The notes beneath the pieces were generated by a model. That model saw nothing but the letters and a program-made list of their open reading frames with translations. It was not told the origin of the DNA and searched no databases. The position numbers and the translations under genes were made by a program. 64,000 nucleotides of DNA from Lachnospiraceae bacterium (lineage in GTDB: Bacteria; Bacillota; Clostridia; Lachnospirales; Lachnospiraceae). The DNA lies in NCBI GenBank assembly GCA_902363825.1, contig CABJBK010000002.1, positions 248,001-312,000 of the forward strand, given 5' to 3'. Positions within the stretch are counted from its first letter, which is position 1. Every line of letters begins with the position of its first letter. Positions 1-9,146 of the stretch are shown in pieces.

Positions 1-40
1 CCTGCTGAATGGAAGTGAACTGATTTTCAATTTTATTCAT
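1..40 (-). CDS. Flagellar operon protein, 5' end only
   Basis: Only the first 13 codons are in the window (start MNKIENQF); the rest lies beyond the left edge. A good ribosome site (AAGGAGAG) sits before the ATG. The start and the place directly after flgD match the small conserved flagellar operon protein (TIGR02530-type) found between flgD and flgE in Firmicutes. This identity is inferred mainly from position. Confidence 0.55.
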   Translation of the reverse strand, partial: MNKIENQFTSIQQ

Positions 41-68
41 AGTATTCTCTCCTTTTCAGCCTTCTGTC

Positions 69-716
69 TTATTCTTTACTCTTGATCTCCTTGATCCTTG
101 CTTCCGCAGCTTCCAGTTTCTTTACATCTTCCGAGCTCACATAGCCCTTCTGTGTAGTTGTCATGCCGTCATAAAGGGTTCTTGCTTCTTTTACCGCCTC
201 TTCATCCGTAAGTGCCAGATCTTCTGTCTCCGGAAGAGCGCTGATCATCTGACTGAACTGTGAAACGACCACAACCGCTTCCTGATACTCTTTTGTTGTT
301 ACCGTATCCAGATCATCCAATGAATACAAACCTCCGTTGACCGACAGATACGTCTTGCCGTTTTCGTAGGTCACATAATCCACATATCCGGCAATGACAT
401 TTGTGTTTCCGGTCGCCTTTGAAGTAACATTCAAAAGAACATATTTTCCAATCAGGTTATTTCCCTGCATATTCTCAACGGTTCCCTGCATCTCCTCAAT
501 ATCCTGTACCTGGGTAAAGGTTGCGAGCTGTGCGATATAATCGGTATTTGACTGTGGTTCCAACGGATCCTGATACTGCATCTCCGCTACCAGAAGTTCC
601 AGGAAATCCTGCTGACCTAACGTGTTGCCATTTTTGGCCTTTGACGTTGACTCTGATGTTGCGGATGCTGTGGTATCTACCAGCTGACCGTCTTTTACTG
701 CCTGTACATATGCCAT
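69..716 (-). CDS. flgD: Flagellar hook assembly (cap) protein FlgD
   Basis: FlgD forms the scaffold cap on which hook subunits polymerise. The N-terminal half (about residues 30-80) carries the family signature: a QQDFLELLVAEMQYQDPLEP core followed by a glutamine-rich TQVQDIEEM stretch. The protein is 215 aa. The last ~45 residues (about 170-215) do not look like the usual FlgD C-terminal domain; they resemble the small three-helix modules (pattern YD-x-MTTTQKGYV...LEAAEARI) seen in Gram-positive surface proteins. It follows fliK by 23 nt and has a strong AAGGAG site. Confidence 0.9.
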   Translation of the reverse strand: MAYVQAVKDGQLVDTTASATSESTSKAKNGNTLGQQDFLELLVAEMQYQDPLEPQSNTDYIAQLATFTQVQDIEEMQGTVENMQGNNLIGKYVLLNVTSKATGNTNVIAGYVDYVTYENGKTYLSVNGGLYSLDDLDTVTTKEYQEAVVVVSQFSQMISALPETEDLALTDEEAVKEARTLYDGMTTTQKGYVSSEDVKKLEAAEARIKEIKSKE

Positions 717-739
717 GTTTTTTCTCCTTTCTCTTGTTT

Positions 740-2206
740 TTACGCTGTTATATCCATCTGATTGCCATTTTCCTGCATGATCTTTGCAGACAGGCTTTCT
801 TCTTCTGTCATTGTTCCATCCAGGCTGCCCGGATCTGCCAGATTGATATTTCTTCTGTTTCCGGCACTTCTCTGCTCTTCTTCCTGCTCGGCCCTCTTTT
901 GTTCCCTGCCGGCATTCTGCTCCAGGTTCTGCTCAAATTCGTGATTTTCGATCGTGACTTCTACCGCATCTACCTTAATGCCCTGCTGGTTTAAATTTGT
1001 CTTTAAGTCTGCCACCTGTGCCTGAAGCGCTTCTCTGACATTTTCATTTGTCGCAGCGATCTGCGCAGTGATCGTTCCCGCCTTCTCCGTTACATGGATA
1101 TAAATCTTTCCAAGATTTTCCGGATTCAGCTGCATCTCAAGAACATTGGTGTCACCTGCTGACATAACTCTCGTATATGTGGAGATCTGCTCCATGATAT
1201 CCTGTACATCCACATAAGCCTGTACCGGTGTCCGGTTTGCGGTCTCAGGTGCATCCGCTCTGGCCGGCTGCTGTATATGCTGTTCTGTCACATGCGTCTG
1301 GCTGTTCATATACGCGTCCGCATCACTGTTTTCTGTCTCATCCGAGAAATCCAGATCTGTGGTTTCCTGCCCGTCACTGTCTGCAGTCTTACCTGTGGCA
1401 GTTTCTGCCTCCGGTTCTTCCACCGGCTGTTTTGTCTGCGTCGTTTCTTCCTGCTTTGGTGCCGCTTTTTCTGTTACGGCCGTCTCTGTCAATGTCTTTT
1501 GCGCCACTTCCGTCCGGTCTGTCTCCGGTTCGGTCTTGGCTGTCACATCTGCCGCTTTTTCTGTTGCCACTTCAGTCTCTGCTGCCGGCGGTTCTGCGCT
1601 CACATCTTCCGATACCGGTTCTGTGTTCTGCGCCAGGATCTCATCACATGCCGCCAGGAACTCTTCCTTACTCATTCCAAGTTCATCTAACAATGCACTG
1701 CTGATCTCTTCCATGCTGCCCATGATCTCCTGAAAACCTTCTGTCATAAGAAGCTGCATCGGATTGTCGCATCCGGTAAGTTCTGTTACCAGTGCCACAA
1801 GATTTTTCGAATCCATAAGATCCGTAACCTGCATTCCGAGCACTGCCATCGCATCCTTGATCTGTTCGTCTGTAACACCCAGTTCTTCTTTTAGGACATT
1901 TTTTACATCTTCCGCAAATGTTCCGAGTTTGTCTTTCACTTCGGAAATTTTTTCAGCGGAAACACCGTTGTGGCTGGCACACTTGATCGCCGCGCCGGCT
2001 TTGTACTGGTATCTGTCATAAGTTGCCCCTGCTGTTGCCGCATTTGCGTCTGTCTTGTAATTCTGCGCCACATTCTGTCCAAAAGACCCTGTATTTAAAA
2101 AGGTAGAAAAGTCATTTTGAACTTTTGTGTTCTTATCCGCAGGAATCACTGACGCTGTGCTGTCCACACAAAAAAGCCCCGCGATATTTGATATTTCTGA
2201 TGCCAT
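740..2206 (-). CDS. fliK: Flagellar hook-length control protein FliK
   Basis: FliK measures hook length and switches export specificity from hook to filament substrates. The 488-aa protein has a long, low-complexity acidic middle (about 190-320, rich in E, T, A and P) typical of the ruler region. A compact C-terminal Flg_hook domain (about 340-425) has the family pattern MQLNPENLGKIYIHV and a following ADLKTNLNQQGI. The C-terminus is charged and coiled. The ATG is preceded by AGGAGG. It lies between the MotE-like gene and flgD, as in Bacillus. Confidence 0.88.
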   Translation of the reverse strand: MASEISNIAGLFCVDSTASVIPADKNTKVQNDFSTFLNTGSFGQNVAQNYKTDANAATAGATYDRYQYKAGAAIKCASHNGVSAEKISEVKDKLGTFAEDVKNVLKEELGVTDEQIKDAMAVLGMQVTDLMDSKNLVALVTELTGCDNPMQLLMTEGFQEIMGSMEEISSALLDELGMSKEEFLAACDEILAQNTEPVSEDVSAEPPAAETEVATEKAADVTAKTEPETDRTEVAQKTLTETAVTEKAAPKQEETTQTKQPVEEPEAETATGKTADSDGQETTDLDFSDETENSDADAYMNSQTHVTEQHIQQPARADAPETANRTPVQAYVDVQDIMEQISTYTRVMSAGDTNVLEMQLNPENLGKIYIHVTEKAGTITAQIAATNENVREALQAQVADLKTNLNQQGIKVDAVEVTIENHEFEQNLEQNAGREQKRAEQEEEQRSAGNRRNINLADPGSLDGTMTEEESLSAKIMQENGNQMDITA

Positions 2207-2257
2207 GCTCCATTCCTCCTTTCTCTGTTATTTTCCCGGAATCAAAAACTCCGGTAT

Positions 2258-3106
2258 CTATTCTACAGGCTCCATGAGTTCCGACACCTTTGCGGCTGTC
2301 TGGGAATCCATTTTACCGAGAATATTCGCTGCGGACTGTCTGTCCATCTGGTTTAAGATTTTTGCGACCAGCTCAAGGTTGTCTGTCATCGTGTCAAAAA
2401 TTGCTGCCGCTTCTTTTGGTTTCATCTGTGAATAGGTGCTCACATAGTCAGTAAGTTCCTGACTGGTCTGCTCCTGCTGCACAACTTCTTTATACAATTC
2501 CTCTGCATTCGCAGGGTCGATACTTTCATAATATTTCTGATACTCACTGATATCCGGAGCCTTATCATTAAATACTACTTCTTCATAAAACTGTGCTTTC
2601 TCATTCTCAAAATCAGCTTCATTCTGCTCATACTGCTGAAGCTTGGCAACCTCTGATTCAAGCTGTGCCACATACGCGCTGTTTTCCGAGCTGCCTTCCT
2701 GCGCTGTCTGAAGTTCCAGCTCAAGCTCCTTGATGTACGCAACCGCCTCATCCAGTGTCTGATACGGATATTCGGTATCTTCGGTGCCAAGCTCACTTTC
2801 ATCTGTCGCCGGCAGGATCTTATTGATATAAGGAACATCCTTTAATACCGGAGCCAGTACCGTTGAGCCAAATCCGCCCACATCCATCTTTACTAACAGA
2901 GCCAGAATTGCGAGCCAGATGATGATGATGATCAGTGTAACAAATACCAGCGCCACTTTACTGCCGCCACTGCTTTCTTCTGTATCGTCCTCAAGTTCCT
3001 GCTGTTTTGCCAGTTTCTTCTCTTCTTTTTTACGCTGCTTTTCAGCTTTTTTTTCTGCTTTTCGTGCTGCCTTTGCGTCCAGAATTTCTTCTTTTTCGTC
3101 TGCCAT
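2258..3106 (-). CDS. MotE/FlbB-like flagellar membrane protein
   Basis: 282-aa membrane protein in the slot between fliJ and fliK (the ylxF position of Bacillus). It has a highly charged Lys/Glu-rich N-terminus (about 5-45), one hydrophobic transmembrane segment (about 50-73), a Glu/Gln-rich coiled coil (about 110-170), and a C-terminal MgtE-N-like helical domain (about 200-282, with PKEAAAIFDTM and LGKMDSQTAAKV). This is the layout of MotE/FlbB, which stabilises stator or motor assembly in other bacteria. ATG at 3106 was chosen because AGGTGG precedes it by about 8 nt; upstream GTG codons overlap that site. Confidence 0.75.
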   Translation of the reverse strand: MADEKEEILDAKAARKAEKKAEKQRKKEEKKLAKQQELEDDTEESSGGSKVALVFVTLIIIIIWLAILALLVKMDVGGFGSTVLAPVLKDVPYINKILPATDESELGTEDTEYPYQTLDEAVAYIKELELELQTAQEGSSENSAYVAQLESEVAKLQQYEQNEADFENEKAQFYEEVVFNDKAPDISEYQKYYESIDPANAEELYKEVVQQEQTSQELTDYVSTYSQMKPKEAAAIFDTMTDNLELVAKILNQMDRQSAANILGKMDSQTAAKVSELMEPVE

Positions 3107-3124
3107 TTTTTTCACCACCTGTAA

Positions 3125-3571
3125 TTATTCTTCTGCCTTATGATATGTGTAACTTACGAGTTCATCGACTGCCTTGTTCTCTTCATACGCCACTTCCTGC
3201 TTGAATGCTTCAAATGCGTGTTCCCGCAGCTTTTCGTGCGTTTTCCGGTCGATCATGACCTCTTTCAAACGTTGTCTTGCCTGCTCTAAGTTTGCCTCTG
3301 CGGCATGTACCTGGATCATCTGGGAACGGATCAGTGTTTTCATGGTGTCGATCGCGTGCTTGGTCATTCTTATCCGCGCAAGATCGATCGTCCCACTCAC
3401 AAGCCCCGTCAGTTCTTTCTCATAACCGGCTCTTTGCAACAGGAGCTTTCGTAATTTCTTTTTTTCATCCTCAAGTTTCGCATTTGCGATCCCGTAGTTG
3501 ATCTTCTCCTGTTCTTCCAGTTTTCTTTTTACATCCAGTATATTCTGCATTCGGTATTTGAATTTTGCCAT
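3125..3571 (-). CDS. fliJ: Flagellar export chaperone FliJ
   Basis: FliJ is a small coiled-coil protein that links the FliI ATPase to the export gate and escorts chaperones. The 148-aa protein is almost entirely predicted helix, with long runs of charged heptads and the family start MAKFKYRMQNILDVK. It sits 14 nt after fliI, as usual for this gene pair. Sequence conservation is always low in FliJ, so the call rests on length, N-terminus, coiled coil and position. Confidence 0.85.
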   Translation of the reverse strand: MAKFKYRMQNILDVKRKLEEQEKINYGIANAKLEDEKKKLRKLLLQRAGYEKELTGLVSGTIDLARIRMTKHAIDTMKTLIRSQMIQVHAAEANLEQARQRLKEVMIDRKTHEKLREHAFEAFKQEVAYEENKAVDELVSYTYHKAEE

Positions 3572-3585
3572 TTACCATCACCCGC

Positions 3586-4896
3586 TTACTGTTCAAACAA
3601 AGCCGCCAGCATTTCTTCTTCTTCCTCGAAATCGAATTTTTCCATGGTATCCTGAACCAGGAATTCATTCACTGCATCGATCTTATCGATCGCATAATCG
3701 ATATTTTTATTCGATCCGCGCTTATACGCCCCGATATTGATAAGATCTTCCGCTTCCTGGTAAGTCGCCAGCACGGTTTTTAATTTGCCCGCGTTCGCTT
3801 TATGTTCTTTTCCAACGATTGCGCTCATAACACGGGAAATACTCTGCAGCACATCGATCGCCGGATAATGGTTTTTATGCCCGAGTTTTCGGTCTAACAT
3901 GATATGTCCGTCCAGAATGCTTCGCGCCGTATCCGTGATCGGCTCATTGAAGTCATCACCATCGACTAAGACTGTATACAGACCGGTGATCGAACCCTTC
4001 TCAGATGTTCCGGCTCTCTCTAAGAGTTTCGGCATCTCCGCATACACACTCGGCGGATATCCTCTTGTAACCGGCGGTTCCCCGGATGCCAGCCCGATCT
4101 CCCGCTGTGCCATGGAAAAACGGGTCAGTGAATCCATCATAAGAAGCACATCTTTTCCCTGATCCCTAAAATACTCCGCGATCGCCGTTGCCGTCTTTGC
4201 CGCTTTATTTCGGATCAGTGCCGGCTTGTCCGAGGTCGCGACCACGACAACCGAACGTCTCATGCCTTCTTCACCAAGGTCTCGCTCGATAAATTCGCGC
4301 ACCTCCCTGCCTCGTTCTCCGATCAGTGCGATCACATTAATGTCTGCTTTGGTGTTTCGCGCAAACATACCAAGCAGTGTGCTCTTTCCAACACCCGATC
4401 CGGCAAAGATCCCGATACGCTGTCCCTTGCCGACTGTGATAAGACCGTCAACCGCCTTTACCCCAAGCGGTAACACTTCACTTATGATCTTTCTCTTCAT
4501 CGGATCCGGCGGCGCCGCGTCTATCGGATACTCTGACTTTAATTCCAGCGTTTCAACGTCGGTCGGTCTGCCGATCCCGTCTAATGTATGCCCCAGTATA
4601 TTATCATCCACAGAAACAGATAATGGATGTCCCGTATTCTCTACGATACATCCAACTCCCAGTCCTTCCATGCTGTCAAATGGCATCAGGAGCAGTCTTT
4701 TTTCACGAAAGCCAACCACTTCCGCCATGACATATTGATTTTCTTCTCTGTTGATATAAATGCGGCACAGATCATTTAATTTCGCATCCGGACCAACGGA
4801 TTCCACCGTAAGTCCGACGATCTTAACTACCTTCCCCAGACGGTCAAAAAATGTATGCTCTTTCAGTTCTTCATATTTGCTTAAATCAACTGCCAC
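3586..4896 (-). CDS. fliI: Flagellum-specific export ATPase FliI
   Basis: FliI is the hexameric ATPase that energises flagellar type III export, related to the F1 beta subunit. Its 436 aa match the family. Walker A is at about 165-173 (AGSGVGKST), Walker B at about 250-255 (VLLMMDS), and the conserved LASGEPPVTRGYPPS loop follows. The start is a GTG with GAGGGTGA eight bases upstream. It is 10 nt downstream of fliH, its negative regulator. Confidence 0.96.
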   Translation of the reverse strand: MAVDLSKYEELKEHTFFDRLGKVVKIVGLTVESVGPDAKLNDLCRIYINREENQYVMAEVVGFREKRLLLMPFDSMEGLGVGCIVENTGHPLSVSVDDNILGHTLDGIGRPTDVETLELKSEYPIDAAPPDPMKRKIISEVLPLGVKAVDGLITVGKGQRIGIFAGSGVGKSTLLGMFARNTKADINVIALIGERGREVREFIERDLGEEGMRRSVVVVATSDKPALIRNKAAKTATAIAEYFRDQGKDVLLMMDSLTRFSMAQREIGLASGEPPVTRGYPPSVYAEMPKLLERAGTSEKGSITGLYTVLVDGDDFNEPITDTARSILDGHIMLDRKLGHKNHYPAIDVLQSISRVMSAIVGKEHKANAGKLKTVLATYQEAEDLINIGAYKRGSNKNIDYAIDKIDAVNEFLVQDTMEKFDFEEEEEMLAALFEQ

Positions 4897-4906
4897 TTTT
4901 TCACCC

Positions 4907-5716
4907 TCATAAGCTCAAAGTTTTTATTTCTTTTATCAGATTCTTCATCTCAACATCAACGCTGCAGTCAAACACTCCGGCTTCCGTCTCGATCATGCAC
5001 TGTTCTTCTGTAAGTGCCGCGTCTTCAATGACGTCTATCCGTAAGTCTTCTCCCACGCGCTGCTGTAATTCTGCTTTGTGTTCACTGACATACGCATAGC
5101 TGTTCTCACCCAGATGAACCCGGAATTCCCGACATCCATCCGCATTCTGGATCGCGTTCTGTACCAGGTACAGCAGCACATTTTTCTGATCCGCGAACTG
5201 AATCTGGAACACTTTTTCCACCACACCGGTGATCACATCTACCAGCTTTGGTTCAAGCTCTGCACACTTTGCCTCGTAATCTCTTCTTAAATCTTCCTGT
5301 AATCCGCGCAGGCGGTTCTGTTCTGTCTCTATTTCCTGCATCGCCTGTTCCTGGCCGGAGCGATATCCTTCTTTCTGTCCTTCTTCTATTGCCTGCTCCC
5401 GCATATGCTCTGCCTGCATTTTTGCATCTTCGAGGATCTGATCCGCTTCCGCTTTTGCCGCTTCCAGAATATCCTGTGCCTGTTCTTCTTCGTTCACATT
5501 TTCTTCCGCATGCGGTTCTTCCAGTTCCTGCGCATCTTCTACTACTTCCACACTCTCCGCATCGAGTCCTTCAATGAATTCCCCGTCTGCAAGTGCTTCT
5601 TCCCGTTTCAGGCGAATGTAATCTTCCATTCGTTCCGTGGCTTTTTCATTCGAATCAATGATACGCTTGCCGGTATTGTTGTTGATAACAAAACGGCTTT
5701 TATAAAGATTAGACAA
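4907..5716 (-). CDS. fliH: Flagellar assembly protein FliH
   Basis: FliH binds FliI, holds it inactive and ties it to the C-ring. The protein has an acidic N-terminal half, an alanine/glutamate-rich coiled coil (about 80-150) and the conserved C-terminal FliI-binding region. The open frame extends further upstream, but the likely start is the TTG at 5716: it lies 8 bases after a perfect GGAGGTGA inside the end of fliG, giving 269 aa and an 8-base overlap with fliG. This suggests translational coupling. Confidence 0.87.
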   Translation of the reverse strand: MSNLYKSRFVINNNTGKRIIDSNEKATERMEDYIRLKREEALADGEFIEGLDAESVEVVEDAQELEEPHAEENVNEEEQAQDILEAAKAEADQILEDAKMQAEHMREQAIEEGQKEGYRSGQEQAMQEIETEQNRLRGLQEDLRRDYEAKCAELEPKLVDVITGVVEKVFQIQFADQKNVLLYLVQNAIQNADGCREFRVHLGENSYAYVSEHKAELQQRVGEDLRIDVIEDAALTEEQCMIETEAGVFDCSVDVEMKNLIKEIKTLSL

Positions 5717-6719
5717 TAATCTCGTCACCTCCGCCTCTGGAAATAACAATTTCTGCCGAATCCTCAAGCTTACGGATGATACTTACAATCTTCTGCTGTG
5801 CCTCTTCTACATCCTTCATTCGTACAGGACCCATGTATTCCATATCTTCCTTGATCATCGCTGCCAGACGTTTGGACAGGTTCTTAAAGATAACGCCCTG
5901 TACCTCTTCATTCGCACCCTTCAGCGCAACCGCAAGGTCATTATTGTCTACATCGCGGAGTACACGCTGGATCGCACGGTCATCCAGAAGAAGGATATCC
6001 TCAAATACAAACATCTTCTTGCGGATCTCATCAGCAAGTTCCGGCTCTTCAATTTCAAGAGACTCCATAATATGTTTTTCTGTTCCGCGGTCTACGGTAT
6101 TCAAAATACCAACGATCGCATCCACACCTCCGACGATCGTGTAGTCCTGATTCATCAGAGAAGACAGTTTTCTTTCCAATACGCGTTCTACTTCCTTTAT
6201 TACATCCGGGGATGTACGATCCATCATCGCGATACGTTTTGCTACGTCCGCCTGTTTTTCCGGTGTCAGCGCTCCAAGGATCATCGCCGCCTGTCCGGAT
6301 GATAAATAGGACAGGATCATCGCGATTGTCTGCGGATGTTCATCCTGGATAAAGTTAAGAACCTGACTCGGATCTGTCTTACGCACAAACTCGAAAGGTC
6401 TGACCTGTAAGGACGCTGTAAGTTTGGAAATAACTTCCTGTGCCTTTTCGTTTCCAAGTGCCTTTTCAAGAAGATCCTTCGCATATCCGATACCGCCCTC
6501 TGCAATGTACTGCTGAGCCAGACATACCTGATAAAACTCATTCAAGATATCTTCCTTCGTCTGCGGTGACACACTTCGCGTATTCGCAATTTCAAGTGTC
6601 AGTTCTTCTATTTCATCTTCCTTCAGGTGTTTGAAAATTGCTGCTGACTTTTCCGGTCCAAGTGCGATCAGAAGGATCGCCGCTTTCTGGACGCCATTAT
6701 ACTCTTCCGTACTTCCCAT
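5709..6719 (-). CDS. fliG: Flagellar motor switch protein FliG
   Basis: FliG is the C-ring rotor protein that contacts the stators and sets torque. Its 336 aa match the family. The N-terminal domain has QKAAILLIALGPEKSA (about 10-25), the middle domain has the HPQTIAMILSYL motif (about 128-139), and the C-terminal domain has the charged helix FEDILLLDDRAIQRVLR that interacts with MotA. The extreme C-terminus carries a GGGDE stretch whose codons form the ribosome site for fliH. Confidence 0.96.
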   Translation of the reverse strand: MGSTEEYNGVQKAAILLIALGPEKSAAIFKHLKEDEIEELTLEIANTRSVSPQTKEDILNEFYQVCLAQQYIAEGGIGYAKDLLEKALGNEKAQEVISKLTASLQVRPFEFVRKTDPSQVLNFIQDEHPQTIAMILSYLSSGQAAMILGALTPEKQADVAKRIAMMDRTSPDVIKEVERVLERKLSSLMNQDYTIVGGVDAIVGILNTVDRGTEKHIMESLEIEEPELADEIRKKMFVFEDILLLDDRAIQRVLRDVDNNDLAVALKGANEEVQGVIFKNLSKRLAAMIKEDMEYMGPVRMKDVEEAQQKIVSIIRKLEDSAEIVISRGGGDEIIV

Positions 6720-6722
6720 AAA

Positions 6723-8327
6723 TTAATTCCACTCCTCATTCAGCCAGTTACGCAGTAATGATGCAACTGCTTCCGGATTTTCATCGACAAATTTTTCTAT
6801 CATAAGTCTTGTCTCAGACTTCTCATTGAATCCGATATCTTCAAGCTGTTCGGACTCCGCCTCTTTCGTTGTTTCCAGTAAGGATTCTACCGACAATTCC
6901 GGTTCCACCTCCACTGCTTCTTCTTTTCTTGTACTGCGGAATACCACATAACCAAGCATTGCAAGGATCAGTACCGCAAGCGCGATCTGCAGATAATCCG
7001 TCAGCGTTCTTCCGTTATTTTCTGAATACTGAAAAAACGGCACATCATAGGCAACGATTGAAATATTATTTTCAGATATTCCGGTCGCCCGTGATACCAT
7101 TGTATAAAAGTCCGGATCGACATCCGTTTTTACGCGGTCACTGTTCGCTGCCACATATTCATCAAATGTCATTCCGTCCAATGTTCCATCTGCTTTCAGT
7201 GCATCTTCGTTATATACCACATATCTGGTAAGTGCAACGGTGATCGATGACTGGTCATAGTCAATATTCCCAACAGATCCCGTTGTTGTTGTGATCCGCT
7301 CATTCGGGAGATAATCTTTGCTGTAATCCGATACTGTCGTATGTGTTGTATTGTTATCCTGGATCACATAAGTTGTATCATCATTGGAGTCCGTACCCGG
7401 TGTTGCCGCTGCGCCCCCGTCGGATTCTGATTCATATGAGCTTTCGCTGTCCAGATAGCCCTGTGTCTGTCCATCCGCCACATAGTATTCGTGGTCTGTC
7501 ACATCCGTCTTGTCAAAATCAAGCACCAGATTCAGGCCAACCTCTGCATTGTCATACACATCCGTGCCAAGGACAACATCCTTCACTTTGCTTTTTACCG
7601 CATTTTCCGTCTTGCTTGTAAGTGCCAGCTGGCTGTTGGCATTTCCGGTCTGTGAATTGGAATCCCCGCCGGAGAAAAGGACATTTCCATCCGAATCCAG
7701 AATCAAAATGCTGTCTGTATCATCATTGCCGACTTCCGTCGCTATGTACTGCGCAATTCCCGCCGCCTGGTCATCCGTCATTTCTCCGTTCAGTTTCAGG
7801 ATCACGCTGGCATAAGTGTCCTGCCCCTGTGAAATGATCGTTCCGTCATCTTCCGGAATGGACAGTGTAACCGTCGCGGTTTCTATGTTTGAAATCGTCT
7901 CCAGTTTATCCGCAAATGCGCTTTCCAGATAAAGCTGGTATTTCTTAGTCTTATCCGCTTCCGTAGTACTGAAGCTTCCGTCGATCGCATCATCAATACT
8001 GTACCCTTCGGACGGGATACTGTTTGATCCAAGCAGGATCGAAGCATTTGCTTCATCCTTCTTATTTACTGTAAACGTCAGTCCATCCTGCGACAGTTCG
8101 TAAGGGATTGACTCCCCGTCCAGTAAATCTTTTACCTGCGAAGCCTGCGTAGCTGAATCGCATGTGATAAGTGTCACCATGGTCGGTCTTGAAACAACCA
8201 TTCCCAAAATGATCAAAGCCACAACTACGACCGCGGCAATGCTTACGATCAGTGTCTTCTGTTTTGTGGAAAATCTTTTCCACCAGTCTCCTATTTTATC
8301 AATTATCTGTTTCAGTCTTTCCGGCAT
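6723..8327 (-). CDS. fliF: Flagellar MS-ring protein FliF
   Basis: FliF builds the membrane MS-ring on which the motor assembles. The 534-aa protein has a first transmembrane segment at about 25-46 and a second at about 445-465, flanking the YscJ/FliF periplasmic ring domains (for example LDGESIPYELS and LVLDFDKTDVTDHEYY). A low-complexity Ser/Asp/Gly-rich loop lies around 285-325. The acidic C-terminal tail, which binds FliG, ends in ASLLRNWLNEEWN. It lies 3 nt upstream of fliG. Confidence 0.95.
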   Translation of the reverse strand: MPERLKQIIDKIGDWWKRFSTKQKTLIVSIAAVVVVALIILGMVVSRPTMVTLITCDSATQASQVKDLLDGESIPYELSQDGLTFTVNKKDEANASILLGSNSIPSEGYSIDDAIDGSFSTTEADKTKKYQLYLESAFADKLETISNIETATVTLSIPEDDGTIISQGQDTYASVILKLNGEMTDDQAAGIAQYIATEVGNDDTDSILILDSDGNVLFSGGDSNSQTGNANSQLALTSKTENAVKSKVKDVVLGTDVYDNAEVGLNLVLDFDKTDVTDHEYYVADGQTQGYLDSESSYESESDGGAAATPGTDSNDDTTYVIQDNNTTHTTVSDYSKDYLPNERITTTTGSVGNIDYDQSSITVALTRYVVYNEDALKADGTLDGMTFDEYVAANSDRVKTDVDPDFYTMVSRATGISENNISIVAYDVPFFQYSENNGRTLTDYLQIALAVLILAMLGYVVFRSTRKEEAVEVEPELSVESLLETTKEAESEQLEDIGFNEKSETRLMIEKFVDENPEAVASLLRNWLNEEWN

Positions 8328-8343
8328 CTCTTTTCCCTACCCA

Positions 8344-8652
8344 TTAAATCTGCATATTCATGATCTCTTTATAGGCATCCAGCAGCTTGTCACGCACCGC
8401 AACTGTAAACTGCAATGCTGAATTTGCTTTATACTGTGCCACCTGAAGATCATGTGTGTTTTCGGCTTCACCAAGTGCGAAACGAATCTCTTCGGACTCT
8501 GCCTTATTGATATAGCTGTTCGTCTCATTTACCATTCCCATCGCAGAGCCAAGCGCATTCGCGAACGTGTCTGCTCCGGTCGGTGTTTTTGCCTTTTCAG
8601 CCGCGATTTTAATGTCATCAGCAGAGACATTTGTAAGTGCTGAAATATCCAT
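8344..8652 (-). CDS. fliE: Flagellar hook-basal body complex protein FliE
   Basis: FliE joins the MS-ring to the rod. The protein has 102 aa, as is standard, with the conserved C-terminal half (LQVAQYKANSALQFTVAVRDKL and following, ending YKEIMNMQI). It has a strong GGGGGAGG ribosome site. It lies between flgC and fliF, as in other Firmicutes. Confidence 0.92.
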   Translation of the reverse strand: MDISALTNVSADDIKIAAEKAKTPTGADTFANALGSAMGMVNETNSYINKAESEEIRFALGEAENTHDLQVAQYKANSALQFTVAVRDKLLDAYKEIMNMQI

Positions 8653-8668
8653 CTCTCTTTACCTCCCC

Positions 8669-9109
8669 CTATTTACCGATCTGAAGTCCTGCCTGTGCCA
8701 TAGACTTTGTCGCATCAAAAGCAGTTGTATTTGCCTCATACGCACGGCTTGCATCGATCAGGTTTGTCATTTCCGTGACAATATTTACATTCGGATATGA
8801 CACATATCCATTTTCATCCGCATCCGGATGTGACGGATCATATTTCATGATATAGTCGGATTCATAATCCTCTGTCAGTTTGGAAACCTTTACGCCGTTC
8901 CCCACGAATGCATTCCGCGTATTAGACAGTACGTCTGAAAACGGTGTGATCTGTTTCTCCTGGAATGTAACAATCTTTCTCCGGTACGGCGTTCCATCCC
9001 CGGTGTTCGTCGTATTGATATTCGCCACATTCTCCGCTATCACGTCCGTACGGAAACGCTCAGCCGTCATTCCGGACGCGCTGATATCAAAAGCCTGAAA
9101 TAAAGCCAT
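8669..9109 (-). CDS. flgC: Flagellar basal-body rod protein FlgC
   Basis: FlgC is a proximal rod subunit. The 146-aa protein has the rod-protein N-terminal motif (ISASGMTAERFRTDV, with ANINT about residue 30) and the family C-terminal helix (NLIDASRAYEANTTAFDA). The ATG at 9109 (start MALFQAFDIS) fits family alignments and lies 7 nt after GGAGG; another ATG two codons upstream is too close to that site. Confidence 0.93.
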   Translation of the reverse strand: MALFQAFDISASGMTAERFRTDVIAENVANINTTNTGDGTPYRRKIVTFQEKQITPFSDVLSNTRNAFVGNGVKVSKLTEDYESDYIMKYDPSHPDADENGYVSYPNVNIVTEMTNLIDASRAYEANTTAFDATKSMAQAGLQIGK

Positions 9110-9124
9110 TGTCATTACCTCCTC

Positions 9125-9146
9125 TTAACTCCTTAACTCCTTAACT
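9125..9146. repeat. Three-copy 8-bp tandem repeat between flgB and flgC
   Basis: TTAACTCC occurs twice plus a partial third copy on the plus strand. It starts within the flgB stop codon and ends just upstream of the flgC ribosome site. Copy-number slippage here would change the flgB-flgC spacing by 8 bp. Confidence 0.8.

Noticed and set aside
1228..1733. Three plus-strand frames of 120-160 codons across fliK
   Set aside because: They are antisense to the low-complexity part of fliK and have Cys/Phe/Ser-rich, unrealistic protein composition and no ribosome sites.
5717..5767. Longer FliH starting at 5767
   Set aside because: It would overlap fliG by 59 bp, while a TTG at 5716 has a perfectly placed GGAGGTGA.
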